Part shown: positions 34,766-42,196 of the stretch, piece by piece
Layout: every line of letters starts with the position of its first letter
Numbering within the stretch: position 1 is the stretch's first letter
NCBI GenBank assembly: GCA_946480785.1
Contig: CAMLLD010000029.1
Location: 5,014 to 69,013, forward strand
DNA: 64,000 nt
From: an uncultured Blastocatellia bacterium
Lineage (GTDB): Bacteria; Acidobacteriota; Blastocatellia; Pyrinomonadales; Pyrinomonadaceae
Direction: 5' to 3'
Notes under the pieces: generated by a model
Database searches by the model: none
Told to the model about the DNA's origin: nothing
What the model saw: only the letters and a program-made list of their open reading frames with translations
Translations under genes and position numbers: made by a program

Positions 34766-35620
34766 TTAGTAAGGCTGCACGTTGAAGCTGATCTTCATCG
34801 CGGGGGCGGCATTCGTCAGCGCCTCGACGCGAATCAGTTGCGCGCCCGCTTCCGCATACTCGCGCACGTTCGCCGGCGTGATGTGACCGGTGCACTCGAT
34901 CACGATCGTCTCCGAAGTCTCTCTCGCAACATCCGCAAGGCGCTGCAACTCTTCCGCACTCACACCGCTGAACACGATCACATCCGCGCCCGCGCTCGCC
35001 GCTTCCTTCACTTCGCTTTCGTTCGCCACCTCGATCGTGACCTTGTGCAGATAGCCGAGCTTCTCTTTCGCGCTTCTCACCGCGGCCGCCACGCCGCCGA
35101 GGATCGAAACGTGATTGGCAGTCACGACTACGCCGTCGTCCAAACCAAAGCGACCGTTGTAACCGCCGCCGAGTTCGACTGCGTATCGTTCGAGCAATCG
35201 TAGACCGGGAGTGGTCGCTCTTGAGTCAACGATCTGTGCGCCAGTTCCTTCCACTGCGATGACGTATTGATTGGTGAGAGTCGCGATGCCGGAAAGCCGC
35301 TGCAACAGATTCAACGCGACGCGCTCCGCCGAGATCAGCACATCGGCGAACCCGACCATGCGCGCGATCACTTTCCCGGCTTCGACCTTTTCGCCGTCGG
35401 CGGCAAACGCTTCGAGTTGTTGCTGCGAATCGAGCGTGAGAAAAACTTCTTCGGCCGCTTCGAGTCCGGCAACGATCATCTGCTCGCCCGCGACGAAGCG
35501 CGCGCGGGCACGCGTGTTACGCGCGACGATCGATTGCGTCGTGATGTCGCCGCGCCCGAGGTCTTCGCGCAGGAAGAGTCCGATTTGCGAGTAGAGCGCG
35601 CCTTCGTCGATCCAGTTCAT
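34766..35620 (-). CDS. nadC: Nicotinate-nucleotide pyrophosphorylase (quinolinate phosphoribosyltransferase)
   Basis: NadC converts quinolinate and PRPP to nicotinate mononucleotide in NAD synthesis. The 284-residue protein has EDLGRGDITTQSIV, a LNLLQRLSGIATLTNQYV segment, the active-site DSRATTPGLRLLERYAVELGGG and VIVFSGVSAEELQRLADV, all diagnostic. Its ATG overlaps the valS TGA by 4 nt (ATGA), so valS-nadC are translationally coupled. nadA and nadB are not in the window. Confidence 0.96.
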   Translation of the reverse strand: MNWIDEGALYSQIGLFLREDLGRGDITTQSIVARNTRARARFVAGEQMIVAGLEAAEEVFLTLDSQQQLEAFAADGEKVEAGKVIARMVGFADVLISAERVALNLLQRLSGIATLTNQYVIAVEGTGAQIVDSRATTPGLRLLERYAVELGGGYNGRFGLDDGVVVTANHVSILGGVAAAVRSAKEKLGYLHKVTIEVANESEVKEAASAGADVIVFSGVSAEELQRLADVARETSETIVIECTGHITPANVREYAEAGAQLIRVEALTNAAPAMKISFNVQPY

Positions 35621-38304
35621 TGCAGGTTCTCGACTGTTTGCCGGAGTTGTGAGGAACGTTGGGCGATCTCTGCGATGCGCGCGCGCACTTCGTTGACGCG
35701 TTCGGCGGGCGCGCGTTCGACGAAGTTTGGATTGCTGAGTTGCGCTTCGAGTTTCGCTGTTTCGGTTTGAAGTTTTTGTTGTTCGCGATTGAGGCGCTGG
35801 CGTTCCTGTTCGAAGTCGATCAGGCCTTCGAGTGGAATCGCGAGCTCTGCGCCGCCGCTTAGTATTGAGCGCGCGGAGGCTTTCGGCGCGTCGCCGAGAG
35901 TCAGGTCAGAAGCTCGCGTCAAACGCAGGATCTGCTGCTTCGCGGCGGTGATGAGTTGCTGCGTGTTCGCCGTTCCGCCTTGTATCACCAGCGGCACGCG
36001 ATCGGATGGTTTGATGTTCATCTCGGAACGAATGTTTCTGACGCGAGACACGAGATCGATGATTTCTTTCATCTCCGCTTCGGCTGCTTCGTCGATTAGT
36101 TGCTCGTTCGCTTGCGGAAAAGCGGTGAGCATGATCGTCGGCTCCGCGCCTTGATACGCGGGATGAAGTTGCTTGTCGCCCGGAAGTCTTAGCCACAACT
36201 CTTCAGTGATGTATGGCATGAACGGATGCAGCAGGCGCAGCGCCTGTTCGAGCACTGACAACAGTCGCGAACGCGCTTCACGCCGTCGCGGTGTGTCTTC
36301 CTCGCTCGTCACGTCGGTTTTCGTCAGCTCGATGTACCAGTCGCAGAAGTCGTCCCAGAAGAAGTGATACAACGTCTGCACCGCGGCGTGAAAGTCGTAA
36401 GCTTCCAGCGCCGCATTCACTTCCCTTGCTGTCTTATTTAACCGCGACAAGATCCATCGATCATGTAACTGCAGATCCGTGTCATCCGTGTTAATCCGTG
36501 GCCCTTCTGCGTTGAGCAAACAAAATCTCGCCGCGTTCCAGATCTTGTTCGCGAAGTTGCGATACGACTCGACCTGCTTCTCATTCCAGCGTGTGTCGGT
36601 GCTGCCGACCTGGGCCAGCGTGAGCCGCGTCGCGTCAACGCCGAACTTGTCGAACACGTCGAGCGGATCGACGCCGTTCATCTTCGTCTTCGACATGCGC
36701 TGGCCTTGCGGATCGAAAATCGTTCCCGTGATGAAGACGTCGGCGAACGGTTCTTCGCCGATGAACTTCATGCCCATCATCACCATGCGCGAGACCCACA
36801 AAAAGATGATGTCGCGCGCGGTCACGAGCACCGACGTCGGGTAGAACGTTTTCAGATCGTTTGTTTCGTTGGGCCAGCCGAGCGTTGAGAACGGCCAGAG
36901 CGCGGATGAGAACCACGTGTCGAGCACGTCCGGATCCTGCGTGAGCTCGGTCGTACCGGCTTTCTCCGCTGCTTCGGCTTCCGAGCGCGCAACGATCACT
37001 TCGCCGTCTTTCGTGTACCACGCGGGGATTTGGTGGCCCCACCAGAGTTGGCGCGAGATGGTCCAGTCGCGCAGGTTTTCGAGCCAGTTGGTGTAGACCT
37101 TTTCGTAACTCTCCGGCACGAAGCGCGGTTTATGTTCTTGCGACATCAGGCCGAGCGCGAGATCGCGCAACTGGTCCATCTTCATGAACCATTGCGTCGA
37201 GATGAGCGGCTCAATCACCGTCTTGCAGCGTTCGCATTTCGAGATCGAGAACTCGTAGTCGACGACTTTTTCCAACAGGCCGAGGCGTTCGAACTCGGCG
37301 ACGACTTTTTCGCGCGCGGCGTAACGGTCGAGGCCGGCGAAGTCTGCGCCGGCTTCGGGCGTCATCTTCGCGTGCGGATCGATCACGACCACTTGCGCGA
37401 GGTTGTGACGCAAACCGAGTTCGTAGTCGTTTGGATCGTGGGCGGGCGTGATCTTCACCGCACCCGTGCCGAACTGCGGATCGACGTACTCGTCAAACAC
37501 CACCGGGATCTCTCGATCCGTGAGCGGCAACAGGATCGTCTGTCCTCCCAGATCGCGGTAGCGATCGTCGTTCGGGTTCACGGCCACCGCGGTATCGCCG
37601 AGCATCGTCTCCGGCCGCGTCGTCGCAACCGTGACGTAGCGCGTGTCATCGTTGTGACCTTCGCCGCGGTCGTTGTTCCGCTTGATCGGATAACGCAGAT
37701 AGTAGAGTTTCCCCTGCTGCGGCAGCTTCTCGACTTCGAGATCGGAGAGCACCGTTTGGTCCGTCGGGCACCAGTTGACGATGCGGTTGCCGCGATAGAT
37801 CCAGCCTTCTTCATAAAGCCGCACGAAGACTTCGCGCACCGCGCGCGACAGATCCTCATCCATCGTGAACTTCTCGCGCGACCAGTCGACCGACGCGCCT
37901 TCGCGGCGCATTTGCACAGTGATCTGGCTGCCGAATTCGTGTTTCCACTGCCACACCCGCTCGACAAACTTCTCGCGGCCGAGATCGTGTCGCGACTTCC
38001 CTTCCTTCTTGAGCGCGCGCGACACCATCAACTGCGTCGAGATCCCCGCATGGTCCACCCCGGGCAGCCACAACGTGCGGAACCCACTCATCCGCTTATG
38101 CCGCGTCATGACGTCCATGAGCGTGTGTTGCAGCGCATGGCCCATGTGCAGCGAGCCGGTCACGTTTGGCGGCGGAATGACGATGCTGAAAACGGGCGCA
38201 TCCGGATCCTTATTGATCTCCGGCGCAAACGCCCCGCTCCGTTCCCAACGTTCGTAGTGGTGTTGTTCAGCTTCTTTCGGGTCGTACTGTTTGGGGATAT
38301 CCAT
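35617..38304 (-). CDS. valS: Valyl-tRNA synthetase
   Basis: ValS charges tRNA-Val and edits mischarged threonine. The 895-residue protein has the HIGH-type motif (PPPNVTGSLHMGHALQH, residues 45-60; HMGH), the editing domain (VATTRPETMLGDTAVAVNP, GAVKITPAHDPNDYE), KMSKS-type motif RMSKT, the anticodon-binding domain and the C-terminal tRNA-binding coiled coil (DFEQERQRLNREQQKLQTE). Around residues 599-609 an interspersed ATCCGTGT-type repeat (36475-36504) adds RINTDDTD-type residues in frame between the catalytic and anticodon-binding parts. Length is otherwise normal for bacteria. Confidence 0.97.
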   Translation of the reverse strand: MDIPKQYDPKEAEQHHYERWERSGAFAPEINKDPDAPVFSIVIPPPNVTGSLHMGHALQHTLMDVMTRHKRMSGFRTLWLPGVDHAGISTQLMVSRALKKEGKSRHDLGREKFVERVWQWKHEFGSQITVQMRREGASVDWSREKFTMDEDLSRAVREVFVRLYEEGWIYRGNRIVNWCPTDQTVLSDLEVEKLPQQGKLYYLRYPIKRNNDRGEGHNDDTRYVTVATTRPETMLGDTAVAVNPNDDRYRDLGGQTILLPLTDREIPVVFDEYVDPQFGTGAVKITPAHDPNDYELGLRHNLAQVVVIDPHAKMTPEAGADFAGLDRYAAREKVVAEFERLGLLEKVVDYEFSISKCERCKTVIEPLISTQWFMKMDQLRDLALGLMSQEHKPRFVPESYEKVYTNWLENLRDWTISRQLWWGHQIPAWYTKDGEVIVARSEAEAAEKAGTTELTQDPDVLDTWFSSALWPFSTLGWPNETNDLKTFYPTSVLVTARDIIFLWVSRMVMMGMKFIGEEPFADVFITGTIFDPQGQRMSKTKMNGVDPLDVFDKFGVDATRLTLAQVGSTDTRWNEKQVESYRNFANKIWNAARFCLLNAEGPRINTDDTDLQLHDRWILSRLNKTAREVNAALEAYDFHAAVQTLYHFFWDDFCDWYIELTKTDVTSEEDTPRRREARSRLLSVLEQALRLLHPFMPYITEELWLRLPGDKQLHPAYQGAEPTIMLTAFPQANEQLIDEAAEAEMKEIIDLVSRVRNIRSEMNIKPSDRVPLVIQGGTANTQQLITAAKQQILRLTRASDLTLGDAPKASARSILSGGAELAIPLEGLIDFEQERQRLNREQQKLQTETAKLEAQLSNPNFVERAPAERVNEVRARIAEIAQRSSQLRQTVENLQ
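36475..36504. repeat. Interspersed ATCCGTGT-type repeat inside the valS frame
   Basis: Three tandem copies of the word ATCCGTG, spaced by 2-3 nt and ending in GGCCC, match the elements at 29193 and 56506. It is translated within ValS as PRINTDDTD-like residues, so the element is inserted in frame without disrupting the gene. Confidence 0.75.
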
Positions 38305-38355
38305 GCGTAATGATCGTCTCTCCAGGGAAAGCGTAAAGTCTACGCCAGACTGTAT

Positions 38356-38390
38356 GTAAACTTCAAAACACGTTTACCGTCGACAGTAAA
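38356..38390. promoter_or_regulatory. Possible autoregulatory operator of the toxin-antitoxin operon
   Basis: Three half-sites of GTAAA(C)/GTTTAC lie in the valS-antitoxin gap: GTAAAC (38356-38361), GTTTAC (38372-38377) and GTAAA (38386-38390). The first two form a perfect inverted repeat with a 10-nt spacer. Antitoxins of type II modules usually repress their own promoter through such sites. Promoter elements were not identified with confidence. Confidence 0.45.
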
Positions 38391-38432
38391 TCGTACTTGA
38401 AAAAGTTTGAGACTAAAGGCACACTGCCCGCC

Positions 38433-38648
38433 ATGACTGATAAAGAACTCGTCCAGGACTTACTCGAACGAATGCCGGACGACACCTCACTACAGGACAT
38501 TGCCTACGAACTGGAGTTCATCGCAGCCGTAGAACAGGGTATGGCTGAGATCGAGAACGGCCAGTGGGTTACTGCCGAAGAAATTGAACGCGACCTCACC
38601 GCATGGCTTACAGAGTCAGATTCTCACAATCCGCCCGGTCGGACATAA
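38433..38648 (+). CDS. Antitoxin of a ParE-type toxin-antitoxin module
   Basis: The 71-residue acidic protein (DKELVQDLLERMPDDTSLQD, VTAEEIERDLTAW) precedes and overlaps a ParE/RelE-like toxin gene by 46 nt, the usual antitoxin-first layout. It has no recognisable DNA-binding fold, so it may be the neutralising component only. A close paralogue without a toxin lies at 38981-39307. The ATG at 38433 was chosen; a TTG at 38397 would add 12 residues. Confidence 0.78.
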   Translation: MTDKELVQDLLERMPDDTSLQDIAYELEFIAAVEQGMAEIENGQWVTAEEIERDLTAWLTESDSHNPPGRT

Positions 38649-38905
38649 ACGAAATTGTTCGATACATCTCGACCGACGACCGCAACCGAGCGTTTCGCTT
38701 TGGCATGTTGCTGGTTCGACAGGCGTTGAGTTTGGGCCACTTTCCTGAGCGCGGCCGAGTGGTACCTGAGTTTGGCGAACAGTCCGTTCGCGAGATTATC
38801 GTTCGAGCGTACCGAATCATCTATCGCGTCGACCACCGGAGCCGGTCGGTGGTGATATTTCGCTTTTGGCATGCCGGAAGAGCCAGGCCGGAGTTGCCTG
38901 AGTAA
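38603..38905 (+). CDS. ParE/RelE-superfamily toxin
   Basis: The 100-residue basic protein has the ParE/RelE-like fold signature: VRFSQSARSDINEIVRYIS, LSLGHFPERGRVVPEF, VREIIVRAYRIIYRV and the C-terminal VIFRFWHAGR. The arrangement resembles ParE (gyrase-directed) more than ribosome-dependent RelE, but target assignment from sequence is unsafe. Its start lies inside the 3' end of the antitoxin gene (46-nt overlap in a different frame), so translation is coupled. Confidence 0.88.
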   Translation: MAYRVRFSQSARSDINEIVRYISTDDRNRAFRFGMLLVRQALSLGHFPERGRVVPEFGEQSVREIIVRAYRIIYRVDHRSRSVVIFRFWHAGRARPELPE

Positions 38906-38980
38906 AGACCTTCAGCGTACTAAAAGCCTCACACGTGTTCCCGACTTGAAAGACGAAAATTCCGCGTTCAGACTTGACTC

Positions 38981-39307
38981 ATGACAACTGGGTTATCGGG
39001 AACAAACGATACAGCTTCCAGCGACACAAGCCTGACCGACAAGGAGTTCGTCATGGATCTGCTGCGCCGTTTGCCGGATGATGTGACTATCTATGACATT
39101 GCGCAGAAGCTGGAGTTTGTGGCGGCGGTGCGGCAGGGGTTGGTGGATGTAGAGGCAGGACGCTGCGTTTCCATCGAACAGATAGAACGCGACCTCAGTT
39201 CGTGGAGTGTGACAGTTGGTCACAAACGCAAACGTCGCGATAAGGCACGCAACAAACGAAAAGCAGGTGACTCGTTAAAGCCACCTGCTCCACTTGCAAA
39301 GGCGTAG
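38981..39307 (+). CDS. Orphan antitoxin paralogue
   Basis: The 108-residue protein matches the antitoxin at 38433 over most of its length: TDKEFVMDLLRRLPDD versus TDKELVQDLLERMPDD, and YDIAQKLEFVAAVRQGLVDV versus QDIAYELEFIAAVEQGMAEI. After the shared domain it has a Lys/Arg-rich tail (HKRKRRDKARNKRKAGDSLK). No toxin frame follows, and the ATG that starts the toxin in the first module is absent. It may protect against the neighbouring toxin or be a decaying duplicate. Confidence 0.65.
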   Translation: MTTGLSGTNDTASSDTSLTDKEFVMDLLRRLPDDVTIYDIAQKLEFVAAVRQGLVDVEAGRCVSIEQIERDLSSWSVTVGHKRKRRDKARNKRKAGDSLKPPAPLAKA

Positions 39308-39310
39308 CGC

Positions 39311-39354
39311 TTACTCAAACCCAGCGATTACCTTACTCAAACTCAGCGATTACA
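39311..39354. repeat. Two-unit 22-nt tandem repeat
   Basis: Two adjacent 22-nt units beginning TTACTCAAAC(C/T)CAGCGATTAC (39311-39332 and 39333-39354) differ at two positions. They lie between the orphan antitoxin and the response regulator gene, after the latter's 3' end. A recent local duplication is likely; no function is seen. Confidence 0.7.
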
Positions 39355-39386
39355 TAGTCTGTCCGCTGCACTTCGTCTCTCGATGT

Positions 39387-40595
39387 TTACTTCGTCTCTT
39401 CCAACTGCTTCCTGATCAGCAGCTCCGCTAAGTCCGGCACCACTTCCCACGCGATCTCGCGGATCACTTTGTCAGACATCAACTCGACTGCACGACGGGC
39501 GATCGCGTCGATCATTTCGGGTGAAAGTTCTCCCGGCGCGACGGCGCGAACTGCGGATTCAACAGGCGAAGCGGATTGCACGGAAGACGCGGATTTTACT
39601 TCGGGCTCCGGTTCAGCAATAGCGTAAGAAACCTCTTGTGTGTCGGCGAACGAGTCGTGAATTTCATGTTCGCGCGGAGTTGCTTCCGTCACCTGTGGCT
39701 CGACAAACGTTCGCGCAGGAGGCTCGTACGCGGGCGTTGGTTCGTAGGATCGCGTCGACTCATACGCTGGCGCTGCCTGGTACGCCGGCGTTGCTTCGTA
39801 AGCAGGCGCAGCCTCACTCACGTCATCATCCAACTCCAACACGAAATCATCCGACGCTTCACCAACCGCTTCCAGCTCACCAAGATCCAACAACACGTCA
39901 CCGTGCTCCGCGTGCGCATCGTGGCCCGCAACCTGAGAATCGTGCCTCACGCCCACAACCTGAGAATCGTGCGCCGCAACCGACGAATCGTCCCTCACAT
40001 CCGTGACTCCTGTCTCCATGTTCTCCTCACGTGCTAACGATCCCGTTGCGCTAACTGGCTGCGCCGCCTGGGCCTGTAGTTCCGCTGCCGCATTTTCATC
40101 GAGCTGCAGCGTGTCGGCGGTCGTCACTTCCAACTCGTAAGTGTCCATGTGCTCTTCTTCAGCCGCCGCTTCCACATGCGGCAACTCGAGCGTCGGACTC
40201 TCTTTCTCGGCCGGCGGCGGGCTACTCACCAACGCGCCCACCCGGTCGATCAGTCGTCGAATGGATTGAAATGGTTTCGTCAAGATGTCGTCCGCGCCAA
40301 CTCTGCGCGCCTCCGCTTCGTCGAACGGCTCAAACGAGCCCACAAGCAGCATCACGGGAATGTGTTTCAACTGCTCGTTCGTTTTGACGTATTCGCAAAC
40401 CTCATAACCGTTAGGTGAGGGCATGAAAACGTCAGCCAGCACCACGTCAGGCCGAATTTCCAGGAGGCGGTCGATTGCTTCCCGGCCGGTACCGACACTC
40501 ACGACTTGCACACCTTCATCGGCAAACGTAAGGTCGATGACTTTCTGAATGGTCGCCGAATCGTCGGCAAGTAGGAGTTTGCGACCAGCTAACAA
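39387..40595 (-). CDS. Response regulator with receiver domain and long low-complexity C-terminal region
   Basis: The 402-residue protein begins with a receiver domain (GRKLLLADDSATIQKVIDLT, DVVLADVFMPSPNGYEV, KHIPVMLLVGSFEPFDEAE, GADDILTKPFQSIRRL; phosphoacceptor Asp in VLADVF). The rest is an acidic, Ala/Glu/Ser/His/Tyr-rich linker with PAYE-type repeats (AYEATPAYQAAPAYES) ending in a short conserved helical part (ELSPEMIDAIARRAVELMSD). TTG at 40595 is the probable start, with AAGGA upstream and the receiver domain following at once; GTG 40709 would add an unrelated stretch. An IS lies about 150 nt upstream, in the presumed promoter region. Confidence 0.82.
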   Translation of the reverse strand: MLAGRKLLLADDSATIQKVIDLTFADEGVQVVSVGTGREAIDRLLEIRPDVVLADVFMPSPNGYEVCEYVKTNEQLKHIPVMLLVGSFEPFDEAEARRVGADDILTKPFQSIRRLIDRVGALVSSPPPAEKESPTLELPHVEAAAEEEHMDTYELEVTTADTLQLDENAAAELQAQAAQPVSATGSLAREENMETGVTDVRDDSSVAAHDSQVVGVRHDSQVAGHDAHAEHGDVLLDLGELEAVGEASDDFVLELDDDVSEAAPAYEATPAYQAAPAYESTRSYEPTPAYEPPARTFVEPQVTEATPREHEIHDSFADTQEVSYAIAEPEPEVKSASSVQSASPVESAVRAVAPGELSPEMIDAIARRAVELMSDKVIREIAWEVVPDLAELLIRKQLEETK

Positions 40596-40728
40596 AGCCT
40601 GTTCCTTTAGCTGAATGGCACCATCGGCGGGGCCTTGTGCATGTGCACGGATGGCGCGGGCATGTCGTTCGAAGTGGGCCTTTGAATAGGCCCGTATGAA
40701 ACCTAACACCCGCAGTAAGTGGCAGTCA

Positions 40729-40745
40729 AGAGTTTAGTTTGGCTG
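40729..40745. repeat. Left 17-bp target-site direct repeat of the IS
   Basis: AGAGTTTAGTTTGGCTG is present identically at 40729-40745 and 42167-42183, flanking the IS. This fits a target-site duplication of the length reported for IS1202-type elements of the ISNCY group. Confidence 0.8.
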
Positions 40746-40789
40746 GTGTGGTAACTATATAAAACTGACCTCAGCTTAACCGAATAGAA

Positions 40790-40837
40790 ATGTCCTCTAG
40801 CATGCGACACCCGAAAGGGTGGCAAATGGAGGGACAT
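40790..40837 (+). promoter_or_regulatory. Stem-loop over the transposase translation start
   Basis: Outer arms ATGTCC (40790-40795) and GGACAT (40832-40837) enclose a GNRA-capped inner hairpin CACCC-GAAA-GGGTG (40808-40821). The structure covers the likely start codon (40826) and nearby purine-rich sequence. Hairpins of this kind can limit transposase synthesis from outside transcripts; not tested here. Confidence 0.5.
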
Positions 40838-42133
40838 TTAACGATGAGCTCGAAAGAGCGCGAGCGGCTGAAGCTGTTTGAAAGAGTGAAGCGGGCGGAG
40901 TTGTCACTGAGAGATGCGGCAGTGATCGGCGGTCTCAGTTATCGGCAGACGCGACGGCTGTACAAACGGTATCGCGAGAGTGGCGATCGCGGCCTGGTGC
41001 ATCGGGGCCGTGGGCGGCCCTCGAATCGAGCCCAACCGGCGGCATTTAAAGCCATCGTTTTAGCCCTTTATCAGGAAAGATATCCTGACTTTGGGCCCAC
41101 GCTGGCGGCTGAGAAGTTGGCGCTCGAAGGTCATGTGGTGGACCACGAGACGTTGCGCGGTTGGTTAATCAAAGCGGGGCTGTGGCACAAGCGGCGCAAG
41201 CGCGGACGGCATCGCAGTTGGCGCGAGCGCCGGGCGCACTTCGGCGAGTTAGTGCAACTGGATGGTTCACATCACAAATGGTTTGAAGAACGTGGACCGA
41301 AGTGTTGTTTGATGAACATGGTGGACGACGCCCAAGGGACGACCCTCTCACTGCTGGCTGAAGAAGAAACCAGCTTCGCGGCAATGGCGTTGTTGTGGCG
41401 CTGGATCGAGCGTTATGGCGTGCCGCAAAGCCTGTATACAGATAAGAAGAATGTCTATGTAATTGATGAAAAGACGCGCGCTCGCGCAGCCGATAGCGGC
41501 GAAGAAGTGTGGACCCACTTTGGTTGGGCCTGCAAACAACTGGGCATTGATATCATCACCGCGCACTCGCCAGAAGCGAAAGGCCGAGTAGAACGCAATC
41601 ACGGCATTTACCAGGATCGCTTAGTGAAAGAATTGCGCCTCGCCGGCATCAACACGATCGCCGCCGCCAACGAGTTCCTCGCTGGCGGCTATTGCGAGCA
41701 ACTGAACCAGAAGTTTGCGGTGCCGCCGCGTTCGGCGATTGATTATCACCGCTCGGCCAAAGGGTATGACCTGGCCAGCATCTTCTGTCTGGAGGAAGAA
41801 CGCGCCGTGAGTGCCGATTGGGTGGTGCGGTTTGCTAATCAGTTCTATCAACTACAGCCGCCACGCAAAGCCTTGGTAGGCAAAGGAAGAGTGCGCGTGC
41901 AGCGCTATCTTAATGGTGAGCTGCACTTTCGTTATGGTCAACAAGAACTGCGTTACACGCGGCTGCCGGAGCGACCGCAACCACTCAGTAAAGCAAAGAA
42001 GACCAAACTAAGGCGCAACGGCGTAAAGCCCTATGTGCCACCACGTGATCATGCCTGGCGTAAGTTTCAATTCGGCAAAGGAGCACCGTGGTTAGCTGAG
42101 GCACCGCCACCGCCAGAGGGCTTTTCTAAATAG
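40826..42133 (+). CDS. ISNCY/IS1202-type DDE transposase
   Basis: The 435-residue protein has an N-terminal helix-turn-helix (ELSLRDAAVIGGLSYRQTRRLYKRYRE broken into two DNA-contact helices), an integrase core with the catalytic Asp in VQLDGSHHKWF, the second Asp in LYTDKKNVYVID and the Glu in AHSPEAKGRVERNHG, and a C-terminal beta-rich domain with VSADWVVRFANQFYQL. This is the pattern of ISNCY/IS1202 transposases. The start at 40826 fits the family N-terminus; an ATG at 40790 is also in frame. It looks intact and likely active. Confidence 0.93.
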   Translation: MEGHLTMSSKERERLKLFERVKRAELSLRDAAVIGGLSYRQTRRLYKRYRESGDRGLVHRGRGRPSNRAQPAAFKAIVLALYQERYPDFGPTLAAEKLALEGHVVDHETLRGWLIKAGLWHKRRKRGRHRSWRERRAHFGELVQLDGSHHKWFEERGPKCCLMNMVDDAQGTTLSLLAEEETSFAAMALLWRWIERYGVPQSLYTDKKNVYVIDEKTRARAADSGEEVWTHFGWACKQLGIDIITAHSPEAKGRVERNHGIYQDRLVKELRLAGINTIAAANEFLAGGYCEQLNQKFAVPPRSAIDYHRSAKGYDLASIFCLEEERAVSADWVVRFANQFYQLQPPRKALVGKGRVRVQRYLNGELHFRYGQQELRYTRLPERPQPLSKAKKTKLRRNGVKPYVPPRDHAWRKFQFGKGAPWLAEAPPPPEGFSK

Positions 42134-42166
42134 TTAAGCGAGAGGGCGTTTCTAAATAGCTCTGAC

Positions 42167-42183
42167 AGAGTTTAGTTTGGCTG
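42167..42183. repeat. Right 17-bp target-site direct repeat of the IS
   Basis: Identical to 40729-40745 (AGAGTTTAGTTTGGCTG). The site of insertion lay in the gap between the GspG-like gene (ending at 42197) and the response regulator. Confidence 0.8.
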
Positions 42184-42196
42184 CGCGAGGTGCGCT

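Larger units (their letters stand above)
40746..42166 (+). mobile_element. ISNCY-group insertion sequence (IS1202-like), about 1.42 kb
   Basis: The element carries one transposase gene and lies between 17-bp direct repeats (40729-40745, 42167-42183). Its ends begin TGT and end ACA. Imperfect terminal inverted repeats of about 42 bp can be aligned: the left end has CTATATAAAAC and CTTAACCGAATAGAAA, the reverse complement of the right end has CTATTTAGAAAC and CTTAACTATTTAGAAA, so each end holds two copies of a likely transposase-binding word. Exact boundaries may be off by one base. The repeats are intact and the gene appears complete, so the insertion looks recent. Confidence 0.82.

Noticed and set aside
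37030..38310. 426-aa plus-strand frame opposite valS
   Set aside because: Shadow of valS; no domain, and no start context.
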